Shown piece after piece: positions 1 to 7,650 of a stretch of 64,000 bases of DNA. Source of the stretch: Mesorhizobium xinjiangense (GTDB taxonomy: Bacteria > Pseudomonadota > Alphaproteobacteria > Rhizobiales > Rhizobiaceae); the NCBI RefSeq assembly GCF_009749525.1, contig NZ_WOAC01000011.1:1-64000 (forward strand), written 5' to 3'. The notes under the pieces were generated by a model. It saw only the letters and a program-made list of their open reading frames with translations, was not told the DNA's origin and searched no databases. The stretch's first letter is position 1. Every line of letters begins with the position of its first letter. A program made the position numbers and the translations under genes.

Positions 1-702
1 GACGGTCGGCGCGGCGAGCGCCCGAACGCCACCCAGCCGACGCACGGCCAAGGCGAGTGCCTCGCTGGTCGACGTTCCGATCACAACGATATCTTCGGGG
101 AACTCCAAGCGGTCGGTGCTGATGACGACGCCATATTCGGGAGCGCCTGCAATGAACTGGGCAGCCGCTGCCTTGTCGAGCCAGATTTCCCAGGGCCTCG
201 CGCTGTTCCCTTCGGGAAATTTCTGGTTGGGGCTGCGCCACAAGGCCCGTAATCCCGCCTCGATGATCGCACCGATGCTCTGCACGAGGTCGGCATTGAA
301 GGGTCGACCTTCCGACCCGTCCTTTTTCGTCCGGTTCTTCTCCCGAAAGTCTTCGATTTTTTGACGGAGCTTGCTTATGCCGTTCTGGGAGGCGAAGACG
401 GTGGCGCGACTAGGCTGCTCGTCGGCAGTGGCCGGCTCGACCCTCAGGAGTGTCAGGCCGCTGGCATCGAGCCCGGACGTCACCATCACCTCTCCCGGGC
501 GTCCTTCGACCTCAAGGTAAAGTCCGGGCCGGTTGTCCGCCGCTACATTGGGAAGATGGTCAAGCGCCTGGAGGAGAGCATGCGCATGGGCCGCTCGATC
601 AGCAACGTCACTTGGCCTTTTTGGCGACCCGCCGCCTTTGGCTTTGAAGACCTGCGCTCTTCCGAGTGCGTGCAGGATGAAGTGTTCGCGATCCCTCGGC
701 AT
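1..702 (-). CDS. ietS: IetS-like S8 (subtilisin) peptidase, N-terminal part, cut by window edge
   Basis: From an ATG at 702 the minus strand is open for 234 codons and leaves the window at base 1 with no stop, so only the N-terminal part is visible. It begins MPRDREHFIL, has a Gly-rich GGGSP stretch and a DRAAHAHALLQAL helix, then a beta-rich segment (LYLEVEGRPGEVMVT) and a K/R-rich stretch. This matches my memory of the N-terminal region of subtilases encoded next to AAA+ ATPases (IetS in the IetAS system). The catalytic Asp/His/Ser would lie beyond the left edge and cannot be checked. It overlaps the 3' end of the ATPase gene by 95 nt in another frame, which suggests translational coupling. 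The assignment rests mainly on this pairing. Confidence 0.62.
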   Translation of the reverse strand, partial: MPRDREHFILHALGRAQVFKAKGGGSPKRPSDVADRAAHAHALLQALDHLPNVAADNRPGLYLEVEGRPGEVMVTSGLDASGLTLLRVEPATADEQPSRATVFASQNGISKLRQKIEDFREKNRTKKDGSEGRPFNADLVQSIGAIIEAGLRALWRSPNQKFPEGNSARPWEIWLDKAAAAQFIAGAPEYGVVISTDRLEFPEDIVVIGTSTSEALALAVRRLGGVRALAAPTV

Positions 703-1693
703 CCCCAGCCATTCCCCCTATTCCATGTAGCGAACGGCGTCTGTCCAGGGAGGCGATGAGGGCTGTGGTCTCGATGCGGTCCTGATTTGCCAATACCGTC
801 CTTCTTGCGGCGTCTTCCGCGGCGGCAACAACGTCTGCGGTCGACAAGCCTTCTGCATGGTTTGTGACCCCGCCCCAGTCGACAGCGTTCGCCTCAAAGC
901 CGGTCAACCGCCGGCGCAGCGCCTTTTCAATCGCCGAACCAGTCGGCATCTCGTACGGCAGAACGAGGTCGAAGCGACGCAGGACAGCTCGATCGAGAAT
1001 TTGCGGAAGGTTCGTGGTCGCAACAACGATTGATGGGCCCGTGTCTTCATCCAGGAACTGCAGGAAGGAGTTCAGGATGCGGCGGGCTTCACCAATATCG
1101 TTCTCAGCTCCCCGCGCAGCGGCGAGCGCATCGATCTCGTCGAACAGGTACACGCCCCGCGTGGTTCGAACCGCATCGAAAATCATGCGCAACTTTTGGG
1201 CTGTCTCGCCCATGAATTTCGTGATTAGCCCATGGAGCAGTACTGTGAAGAGCGGGAACCGCAATTCGCCGGCAAGTGCCGCAGCGCTCAGGGTCTTCCC
1301 CGTTCCTGGAGGGCCAGCCAGCAATAGTCGCCGGCGCGGCCGCAACCCCTTTTCTTCCAACCGCTCGCGCATGCGCGTTTCGGTGACGATATGGACTAAC
1401 TCATCCTCCAGGTGAAATGGAAGAATGACATCGTTGAGCCGCGTCGAGGGATAACTGGCGTCCAGAAAGCCTGCGAGATCGCCTCGAGGCGCTGCCAACG
1501 GCGTTGGCTTTGCAGCAGCAGGTTTCTGCGGAGTTCGACTCGCTTCGGCCCATTGCCTGAGTTGCTCGGCAAGCCTGGTGTGTCCCTTCTGGCTCTCCGT
1601 GGCAGCAAGCTGCATGGCGAGATCGAAGAAGCGTTCTTCGTCACCTTCGGCATGACTCTTGACGAGTCCTATAAGTTGCTGTGCCGATGCCAT
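608..1693 (-). CDS. ietA: IetA-like AAA+ ATPase
   Basis: 361 aa AAA+ ATPase of the FtsH/CDC48-like type. Walker A GPPGTGKT lies at about residues 127-134, Walker B VYLFDEIDA at about 181-189, and a sensor-1-like VVATTNLP followed by an arginine-finger region LRRFD. The first 70 residues are helical and probably a substrate or partner domain. The start is supported by GGAAGG about 9 nt upstream. The next gene downstream is an S8-peptidase-like ORF overlapping its 3' end, the arrangement known from ietA/ietS of Agrobacterium plasmids, where the pair acts in plasmid incompatibility and has been reported as anti-phage. The Arg/Lys-rich last 40 residues are encoded in the overlap. ATPase identity is certain; membership in IetAS is likely but inferred. 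Confidence 0.8.
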   Translation of the reverse strand: MASAQQLIGLVKSHAEGDEERFFDLAMQLAATESQKGHTRLAEQLRQWAEASRTPQKPAAAKPTPLAAPRGDLAGFLDASYPSTRLNDVILPFHLEDELVHIVTETRMRERLEEKGLRPRRRLLLAGPPGTGKTLSAAALAGELRFPLFTVLLHGLITKFMGETAQKLRMIFDAVRTTRGVYLFDEIDALAAARGAENDIGEARRILNSFLQFLDEDTGPSIVVATTNLPQILDRAVLRRFDLVLPYEMPTGSAIEKALRRRLTGFEANAVDWGGVTNHAEGLSTADVVAAAEDAARRTVLANQDRIETTALIASLDRRRSLHGIGGMAGDAEGSRTLHPARTRKSAGLQSQRRRVAKKAK

Positions 1694-1715
1694 ATTACTT
1701 CGCCTTCCAGAGCCC

Positions 1716-1739
1716 CAGGTGATCGCACCAAATCACCTG
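1716..1739 (-). promoter_or_regulatory. Inverted repeat upstream of ietA (candidate operator)
   Basis: Perfect 8-bp arms CAGGTGAT / ATCACCTG separated by 8 nt, ending 23 nt before the ietA start codon. The DNA just upstream (about 1740-1775) is AT-rich compared with the surroundings and may hold the promoter. A binding protein is not known. Confidence 0.4.
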
Positions 1740-1919
1740 CAAAGAACTTTATATGTCTAAAAAGTTAATGGAAGGGCGAGACACCCGTTCCAAGCACGTT
1801 CAACCACTTTTTGCCGGACCTCGCCGGAGCCGACGCACCTTCCCGGCAAGCGGATAGCCTGCAAAAACGACCTCAATAGGAAGGGAAGGCTATCGGAGGC
1901 GACGATGGTACGCCCCCGA

Positions 1920-3035
1920 TCAGATCACTCCCCATGCCCTGTACCGCCCTCTCCCAGTCAATTCCCGTATCCCTAGTTCCGCGATGAGGCCGAGCGCCCC
2001 GCGCTGCGTGACCTTCGCCGCCTTGGCGACAGTCGATGCCGACACAACTGGCCGCGACAGCGCCAGATCGATCGCCGCCGGTAGATTGCTCGACGAACGT
2101 CGGCCTTTGAGCCGTCGCGTCATCTGCTCTCGCGCTTGCGTCAGCCGAGCGATTTCCTTGATGCCAGCCTCTGCCGAGGCTGACATGGCATCAAGGAATG
2201 CCAGGAGCCGGGTTATGCGGTTGGACGACCGCCGTTGCTCCCTTGGCACTGCCTTCAGCCCGACATTGAACCCGAATAGGTGGGAAGTCACCTTCCCCCT
2301 CGCCCGCAGGTTGGCGCTGATCAACTGACTGCCGAGCCAATGCTGGCGCTGCATCGGTTCCAGGGTTTCCCACGCATCCCAAAGTACGGCTGATGCCAGT
2401 GTGGCCGGGATTCCAGCGGTATCCTGGAGAACCCGCTTCCATTGTGTCAAACGGTCCTCTTCGTCCCAATCCGGATCTCGGATCATTAGCTCTCCCACGA
2501 CCAGAGGGGCTCGGACCTGCTCTTGTTGCCCTTTGGAAACCCGGTCGAGGACCTGCTGCGACTGATCGAGGACTGCGTCGAAGCTTGCCAACTCCTTCGC
2601 AAACGCATCGTCATCATCTGGGAAATCGAGGCCAGCCGGTTCATCTGATGGCACCCTCTCCTCTTCGGCCGGCTGTTCCAGCGCCAGTTCCGCATACCCA
2701 GTCAGACAGGCGATGCCGGCGTTGCTCGTTGCCCAGTCGGCTTTACCGTTAGCAATGCGGCGGCGAACCCGCAGAATCTGGTGTGCTATTGTCAGCTCAT
2801 GCGTCGGCGCGCGGACATCCATACGGGCATCGTGGAGGACCAGGTCATCCATATGGACAAGCTCGCCAGCGACCCACATGCTAGCTGCGGCATCGAAGAA
2901 ATGCCCACGCTCGGCAAATCCGTCGCCGACCGGACTGCGCCGCACGAGCTCGTCGAGGCGGGCAACCTGGTCCTCGGCCCGTCCGATAGCCGAAAGCAGG
3001 GTCTGGAGAGCCAAGTCGTCGATTTCGTAACCCAT
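1920..3035 (-). CDS. DUF1612 / HTH protein of the RHE_PE00001 family
   Basis: 371 aa protein resembling the RHE_PE00001 family (DUF1612 with a C-terminal winged-helix/HTH part) found on many rhizobial plasmids and islands. An N-terminal helical region (to about residue 110) is followed by an acidic linker (DFPDDDDAF), a central conserved domain with WDEEDRLTQW and a LWDAWETLEP segment, and a basic helix-turn-helix-like C-terminus (VSASTVAKAAKVTQRGALGLIAELG). The start is supported by AGGGAAAC just upstream. It is transcribed alone and preceded by a perfect AT-rich inverted repeat, so autoregulation is plausible. Its function is unknown; DNA binding is inferred from the HTH. Confidence 0.72.
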   Translation of the reverse strand: MGYEIDDLALQTLLSAIGRAEDQVARLDELVRRSPVGDGFAERGHFFDAAASMWVAGELVHMDDLVLHDARMDVRAPTHELTIAHQILRVRRRIANGKADWATSNAGIACLTGYAELALEQPAEEERVPSDEPAGLDFPDDDDAFAKELASFDAVLDQSQQVLDRVSKGQQEQVRAPLVVGELMIRDPDWDEEDRLTQWKRVLQDTAGIPATLASAVLWDAWETLEPMQRQHWLGSQLISANLRARGKVTSHLFGFNVGLKAVPREQRRSSNRITRLLAFLDAMSASAEAGIKEIARLTQAREQMTRRLKGRRSSSNLPAAIDLALSRPVVSASTVAKAAKVTQRGALGLIAELGIRELTGRGRYRAWGVI

Positions 3036-3064
3036 TGTTTCCCTGTGCTATTATTTCTCAAACA

Positions 3065-3087
3065 GAAGCTAACATATATTTAGCTTC
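3065..3087 (-). promoter_or_regulatory. AT-rich inverted repeat upstream of the DUF1612/HTH gene
   Basis: Perfect 8-bp arms GAAGCTAA / TTAGCTTC with a 7-nt AT-rich centre, 30 nt upstream of the HTH gene's start codon. The position suits an operator overlapping the promoter, possibly bound by the gene's own HTH product. Confidence 0.45.
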
Positions 3088-3263
3088 CGTCACAGCGATT
3101 GATTTTTACGCACGCGTTCTAAGAGGTAGCGCCAGGCCTTCCGGATTGAACAACGGGACATTCATCACGGCTCAGATCGACGAGAAAGGCTGTTTTCCTG
3201 GCCCTCCACGGTTTCTCAGAACAGTATAAGGGCCTCTAGAGACGTTTACAAACGATCAGTTAT

Positions 3264-3302
3264 CCGTATCTTCTGTGTTTGTAATTTTTCTCTCCGATAC
3301 GG
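3264..3302. promoter_or_regulatory. Inverted repeat before the serine recombinase (possible operator or res subsite)
   Basis: Arms CCGTATC (3264-3270) and GATACGG (3296-3302) are separated by 25 nt of T-rich DNA, and the second arm ends 16 nt before the recombinase start. Resolvase genes are often preceded by their res site, whose subsites are dyads of this size, but only this one dyad is evident. Confidence 0.3.
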
Positions 3303-3318
3303 CTCTCAGACGTTCCAA

Positions 3319-4242
3319 ATGGCCAAGACACCGCTCAATCACTCCTCTCGTCGACCACAGGGCCGACTTATCGGCTATGCCCGCGTGTCCACTGACGAGC
3401 AGGCTACGGAATCGCAGGAGATGGAGTTGCGATCGGCCGGATGCGAAACAATCGTCCGGGAGCACGGCTCCGGCGCCTCCCGGACCCGCCCTGCCCTCGC
3501 CAAGCTTGTTCACGAGATTGGTGCCGGCGACACCCTCGTTGTCGTTCGGCTTGACCGCCTGGCCCGCTCGGTCAGTCACCTGCTCAACGTCATCGAGGAC
3601 CTTACATCGAAAGGCGCGCATTTCAGGTCGCTCAGCGATCCGATCGATACCACTACCCCGCAGGGCATGTTTTCGCTGCAGGTCCTTGGCGCCGTCGCCC
3701 AGCTGGAACGGGCCCTCAACTCAGAGCGCACAAAGTCGGGTATCAAAGCCGCCAAGGCAAAAGGTCGTCTACCAGGCAATCCAGGTGTTCGGGAACGTCG
3801 GCCGGATGTGCTGGCCAAGATGACGGCCGCTCAAAAGGCAGCCTATGGAGCGCGTCTACAGTCAACCGCCAATCAGTGGCTCCCAATCGTCCGGCGCATG
3901 CGTCCGGATCACACCTGGGTCGACATTTCGCGTGTCCTCAAACAACGTGGCGTCAATTGGACCCCGGAGCGCTTGCGGCGCGCGATGAAATGGATGGTTA
4001 GCGAAGGGATGGCCGACAAGTCGCTCCTGAGGAAGTCGTCACCCCGGCTGCCCGAAGACCGTTTGATGACGCTTGTGGCAGGTATGCATTCCTCCAATCC
4101 GGAGCTTACTTTGCGCGAAATCGCCAATCAGCTTGAGCGCCTTCACGAGCGCACGCCGCGTGGCGGTACAAAGTGGGCGCCCTCGTCCGTCAAGAACCTT
4201 CTTGACCGTGCGAAGCGCACTGGCTTGCTCGAGGTGACCTGA
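3319..4242 (+). CDS. Serine recombinase (resolvase/invertase family)
   Basis: 307 aa. The resolvase catalytic domain occupies about residues 16-155: GYARVSTDEQ carries the nucleophilic serine (about Ser24), and VVRLDRLARS holds the conserved Arg residues. LGAVAQLERALNSERTKSGI forms the linker/E-helix region. The C-terminal half is longer than in Tn3 resolvases (about 185 aa), with two HTH-like repeats (WVDISRVLKQRGVNWTPERLRRAM and LTLREIANQLER), similar to plasmid multimer-resolution recombinases. It probably resolves plasmid dimers or served an integrated element. No strong ribosome site is seen before the ATG. A partial second copy of its 5' end lies just downstream. Confidence 0.88.
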   Translation: MAKTPLNHSSRRPQGRLIGYARVSTDEQATESQEMELRSAGCETIVREHGSGASRTRPALAKLVHEIGAGDTLVVVRLDRLARSVSHLLNVIEDLTSKGAHFRSLSDPIDTTTPQGMFSLQVLGAVAQLERALNSERTKSGIKAAKAKGRLPGNPGVRERRPDVLAKMTAAQKAAYGARLQSTANQWLPIVRRMRPDHTWVDISRVLKQRGVNWTPERLRRAMKWMVSEGMADKSLLRKSSPRLPEDRLMTLVAGMHSSNPELTLREIANQLERLHERTPRGGTKWAPSSVKNLLDRAKRTGLLEVT

Positions 4243-4373
4243 ACGCGCAAGTGTGGAATTATCTTGTGGCGCGAACGCCTTACAAATCGCGCGTTGCGGT
4301 CAAAATCAGATTGGCCCAAGAATTCCATAACCCCGAAGCGCAGCAATCGAAACCAGGACCATCAACAGCCGGA

Positions 4374-4460
4374 ATGATTTCGCGCAATGGGCGATCGAAC
4401 GGGCCAAATCGAGCTCCCCGCCGACCACAGGGTCGCATGACCGGCTACGAATGTAGTTTT
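4374..4460 (+). pseudogene. Relic of a second serine-recombinase 5' end
   Basis: The frame starting at ATG 4374 reads ...APRRPQGRMTGYE, closely matching SSRRPQGRLIGYA at the start of the intact recombinase. The DNA CGACCACAGGG is identical in both. Similarity is lost after the GY codons, before the catalytic serine, and the frame is not a recombinase beyond that point. It looks like the leftover of a duplicated or recombined resolvase gene, next to the 3' end of the unknown gene that faces it. Confidence 0.55.
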
Positions 4461-5062
4461 CGATGCATGGAGAAGGCTGGGTGGTCTCGCGTGCACCGTT
4501 GTTTAAGGTTGCCTAATTCAGACTCCAGCTCCTTGAGCAATTCTCCAGCCCGAACGCCGATCGAAAATGCAGAAAGTGCGGCCAGTTTCACCCCAGCCAT
4601 CATAGCGGCTTCGGCCCTCGCTGCGGCATCCAGGCTCACAGTTGGATCATTGATGACGGTGTGCGCGGCACCGATCACTCTTCCTGCGCACAGGTCCGCC
4701 AATTCCGTTTCCCTCTCGACAATTTCGATGTTCGTGCTCTTACCTGAACGGGGAACCGGGCGTGGGAGACTCTGGACGGCCGACAAGACTTCTTCAGCGA
4801 CTTCCTCGACAATTTCTACGAGCTGATCGGCAGTCTCATCCAGTTCATCCCAGGAGATGAACCGCCTCCCCTTGTTCTCCTGCACGATGAGTTCATCGTC
4901 TGTCCCCGCGGCAACCCGCGCTGCAATCTGCAGGCCACCACCATTCTCTGTCACGAGGTGCAAGCGGACACGCAGCGTCCGCGGGGCGCGATCTTCGACC
5001 TTGCGCGCTCTCGTCAATGCTGCGGCGATTGCTGGGCCAACGAGTTTACGATTCTCCATCAT
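4445..5062 (-). CDS. Unknown protein encoded directly behind repC
   Basis: 205 aa, not recognised. It starts MMENRKLVGPA 15 nt after the repC stop codon, with GAGGGAATTTGG ahead of the ATGs, so it is probably co-transcribed with repABC. Residues 1-80 look like a small alpha/beta domain (LRVRLHLVTENGGGLQIAARV). About 85-110 is an acidic helical stretch (ETADQLVEIVEEVAEEVL), and the rest is Ala-rich helix (DAAARAEAAMMAGVKLAALSAFSIG). No signal peptide or membrane segment is seen. The last 15-20 residues lie over the recombinase relic, so the original C-terminus may have been altered. A role in copy control or partition is possible only by position. Confidence 0.55.
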   Translation of the reverse strand: MMENRKLVGPAIAAALTRARKVEDRAPRTLRVRLHLVTENGGGLQIAARVAAGTDDELIVQENKGRRFISWDELDETADQLVEIVEEVAEEVLSAVQSLPRPVPRSGKSTNIEIVERETELADLCAGRVIGAAHTVINDPTVSLDAAARAEAAMMAGVKLAALSAFSIGVRAGELLKELESELGNLKQRCTRDHPAFSMHRKLHS

Positions 5063-5077
5063 CCAAATTCCCTCAAG

Positions 5078-6412
5078 TCACCACGGTTTGCTTCGCAGGC
5101 TCCTTCGCAACGCGTCGGAGACCTCCAGGCCGGGTCCATTTTGTGGTGCGTCGGTGTGATCGCTCTGTGTTCGGGAAGCTTCATCGGGTCCTGGGTTTCT
5201 CGACTTACCAGTCTCGAGTTTCGCCCGAAGCAGCGCCATAATCATCGGCCAGGCGGAGAATTTACCCTCCCGTGCCTTGTCAGTGAGACTACGCAGATAT
5301 CCCCCGGAGCTGTTGATCTGGTCTGTCCGCTGGTAGATCGCCGCGAGGGTGATCGCCGCGTGTTGCTCGCCCATGACGTCGCAGGCTTCACGCCAGGCGC
5401 TGGGGCTGATTGCCAGCATCGGCCGGGCCAACTCTGCCGTCGCGAGAAAGTCACGCCAGTGCCGGATGTCTCCGCCCTGCGCCAGGTCGCGCAGATTTGG
5501 GCAAGCGTCCAGTACGATTCCTAAGGGCAGCTCCCGCTTCGGCAGGCTCCGTACGTTGTCGGTTTCCGCGGCGGTGCCGCCCTCTTCCTTCTTTGCTCGA
5601 AAGCCGCTTTCAGATTCAAATTGGGAGTCTGGGTTTGAATTCTGTATGTGGCGATCAGAATGGGACTCATTGGCGTCCATATTCTGTGTTTCTGCGAATG
5701 TTTCCAACACCTCACGGATCTCGGTGTAGAGGCCATGCAGGTCGGTACAGATGTCGTCCACGAGCTGTCTAGGCGCTGTGCGCGGCAGACGGCCGATGAT
5801 AGCCTGATAGGTTTGCTGCACCCTGCCCCAATTGCCAGGCACCCTCTCTTCGATGCCCGCCTCGATCAGCTTGACGACATCGCGCCGCAGCAGCGTCAGG
5901 CGCTCCTTGGCGACCCGAAATGCCTTCTTCTCAGTTTTGATGGACTCCGCGAGTTCGGCGAACTCCTCGGCCCGCGCCACGATCGGGGACAGGTCAAAGC
6001 CGTAGGCCTGCTCGATCTGGCCTCCCCTGCCCTTCCGGGCGAAGCGCTTGCCGTTGGGACTGTCGCGCCGAATGACCAGGCCACAGTCGACGAGTACGGC
6101 CAGGTGCCGCCGCAGCGTGGTCGGGGGCATGCCGTTGGCCCGCGCAGCCAACTGTTCGTTCGAAGGCCAGACGATCAATTCCCCCGAACCGGAGAGTTCG
6201 GCTTCGGGATGGAACGACAGCAGGGCATTGAGGATGGCCAGGGATCTATCCGTGGCGCCGAGCAAGTCTCTGGCTTCGCGGATGGATTGGAACACCTTCC
6301 ACTTCTGAACACTGGCGTCTTCAGGCACTGATTTCGCGACAAGCTGGCTTGTGATCATGCCGAGCGTCATCGACCGCCGCCCAAAGGGCGTCGTGGACAT
6401 ATGGGTCTGCAT
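5078..6412 (-). CDS. repC: RepC plasmid replication initiator
   Basis: 444 aa, the usual length for RepC. The N-terminus (STTPFGRRSMTLGM) is characteristic. A winged-helix DNA-binding region follows at about residues 70-130 (LAARANGMPPTTLRRHLAVLVDCGLVIRRDS), then a central helical part, a low-complexity linker at about 245-285, and a conserved C-terminal domain ending in SDALRRSL. RepC initiates replication at an origin that in this family lies inside repC itself, so oriV is expected within this gene. It follows repB after 224 nt containing a parS-like palindrome and an antisense-RNA terminator. The ATG at 6412 follows AGGTGAAGAAAG; a second in-frame ATG lies 12 nt further in. Confidence 0.95.
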   Translation of the reverse strand: MQTHMSTTPFGRRSMTLGMITSQLVAKSVPEDASVQKWKVFQSIREARDLLGATDRSLAILNALLSFHPEAELSGSGELIVWPSNEQLAARANGMPPTTLRRHLAVLVDCGLVIRRDSPNGKRFARKGRGGQIEQAYGFDLSPIVARAEEFAELAESIKTEKKAFRVAKERLTLLRRDVVKLIEAGIEERVPGNWGRVQQTYQAIIGRLPRTAPRQLVDDICTDLHGLYTEIREVLETFAETQNMDANESHSDRHIQNSNPDSQFESESGFRAKKEEGGTAAETDNVRSLPKRELPLGIVLDACPNLRDLAQGGDIRHWRDFLATAELARPMLAISPSAWREACDVMGEQHAAITLAAIYQRTDQINSSGGYLRSLTDKAREGKFSAWPMIMALLRAKLETGKSRNPGPDEASRTQSDHTDAPQNGPGLEVSDALRRSLRSKPW

Positions 6413-6481
6413 CTTTCTTCACCTATTGCTAGGCAATAGAAATCCGCTCGCCGAATCGACGTTCACTGCGGCTTGAGGGCC

Positions 6482-6567
6482 TTGACTGTGATTCCTGGAA
6501 GTGCGATTCTCTCGTCACCACAACTGAGAAGGGCTTCCGGAATGTCGTTTCGGGGGCCTTTTTCTTT
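6482..6567 (+). ncRNA. Candidate antisense ctRNA (incompatibility RNA) of repABC
   Basis: On the strand opposite repB-repC, a TTGACT hexamer (6482-6487) is followed after 17 nt by GATTCT, giving a start near 6517. An 11-bp stem (6532-6542 paired with 6548-6558, including G-U pairs, loop TGTCG) then runs into TTTTTCTTT. RepABC plasmids carry a short countertranscribed RNA exactly here, between repB and repC, that limits RepC synthesis. The predicted RNA is about 50 nt. Terminator and position are convincing; the promoter is only a moderate match. Confidence 0.6.
6532..6567 (+). terminator. Rho-independent terminator of the ctRNA
   Basis: GC-rich 11-bp stem with a 5-nt loop, followed at 6559 by TTTTTCTTT. 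It points rightwards, opposite to repABC. Confidence 0.65.
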
Positions 6568-6594
6568 GCCCGGTTTCATTTCCGTCGCTTCGGT

Positions 6595-6622
6595 CTGCAA
6601 ATTGTCAGCTGACAATTTGCAG
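6595..6622. repeat. parS-like 28-bp perfect palindrome between repB and repC
   Basis: CTGCAAATTGTCAG followed by its exact reverse complement. The 16-bp core ATTGTCAGCTGACAAT matches the general form of repABC centromere sites (GTTNNCNGCNGNNAAC) except at the ends, and recurs upstream of repA. It is the likely binding site for RepB. Confidence 0.72.
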
Positions 6623-6636
6623 AAAGCGATTGTTTT

Positions 6637-7650
6637 TCAGTGCTTTGCTCCTTTCGACATTTGGCTGGATTTCGCTTCAGGGCTGCCCTTGAACTCATCA
6701 AGGAGTGCAGGAAGGCGGCGCTGGAGGAAACTGGCGAAGCTGGCATTGTCGGACACGAGGCGGACATTGCCGCCCTTCTTCTCGAGCCACGCGACACGAT
6801 CCGAGGAAACCGGACGCCGCTTTGCCGTCCGTCTCGTGGGCCCAACGGCCTGCAGCGCCAGCGTGAAGCGTTCATCGGTATCCGCGGCCTCGAACGCCGA
6901 GGAGGAGATCAACTCGTTCAACTCATCGCGCGCCCCCGCCTGTTCCAGCCCCTTGACGAGCTGAAGCCATCTGGGGCGGCCGATCTTTGGCGCGGGGCCG
7001 ATTGCCACAATCAGGTCCTCGCCGAGCGCCTGCGCTACTGTCAGCAAGCGTGAGATCTCTGGCTTATCAACGCTGAGGGCGGCGGATAACGTGTCGCGGT
7101 CGAAACCGTGGCCTTCCATCTGCATGGCGAACCGGGCCCGCTCGATGAAAGTCAGATCTTCGCGGGGGCCATTCTCCTGACCCTGCAGAACCACCATCTC
7201 GTGGTCCGAGAGCTTTCGGATGATCGCCTTGAGGCTAAGGCCCAGCTCCTGCGCCACCCGCCAACGACGGTGCCCGGCGGCGATCTGATAACGGCCGTCT
7301 TCTGTCGGGTGCGGGCGCGCGATGATAGGGATCTGCTGGCCGTTCTCCGCGATTGCGGCCTTCAGATCCTGGAAACGGCTATCGCTCGTTGACGGGATGC
7401 GATCCGAGACGATCGAAGGGCTGAACAGGGCCGGGTCGAGGTCCTGGGTGGTCTCGCGATTTGCCAGCTCCTCACGCAGCGCCTTGGCCTGCGCCGCTTC
7501 GGCCGAGAGTCGATCGAGGCCAAGGCTCATGGCCTTGACCGCGCCCGATGGTCGAGCTTGCGGCAGCGAGCTGTCGGCGGGACGGCCCGGCTTGCCGGCG
7601 GCGACCAAGCCCTGAAGGATGTCCCTGCCTCTTCCGTCCGCTTTTTTCAT
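6637..7650 (-). CDS. repB: RepB centromere-binding (ParB-type) partition protein
   Basis: 337 aa. The ParB/Srx N-terminal domain at about residues 60-165 includes the conserved AAGHRRWRVAQELGL block. It is followed by the KorB/HTH region (LSVDKPEISRLLTVAQALGE) and a C-terminal dimerisation region. RepB binds parS sites and works with RepA to segregate the plasmid and to repress repABC. The start chosen is the ATG at 7650, giving MKKADGRGRD; it overlaps the repA stop as ATGA, typical of coupled translation. An in-frame start at 7668 exists but would overlap repA further. Confidence 0.94.
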   Translation of the reverse strand: MKKADGRGRDILQGLVAAGKPGRPADSSLPQARPSGAVKAMSLGLDRLSAEAAQAKALREELANRETTQDLDPALFSPSIVSDRIPSTSDSRFQDLKAAIAENGQQIPIIARPHPTEDGRYQIAAGHRRWRVAQELGLSLKAIIRKLSDHEMVVLQGQENGPREDLTFIERARFAMQMEGHGFDRDTLSAALSVDKPEISRLLTVAQALGEDLIVAIGPAPKIGRPRWLQLVKGLEQAGARDELNELISSSAFEAADTDERFTLALQAVGPTRRTAKRRPVSSDRVAWLEKKGGNVRLVSDNASFASFLQRRLPALLDEFKGSPEAKSSQMSKGAKH

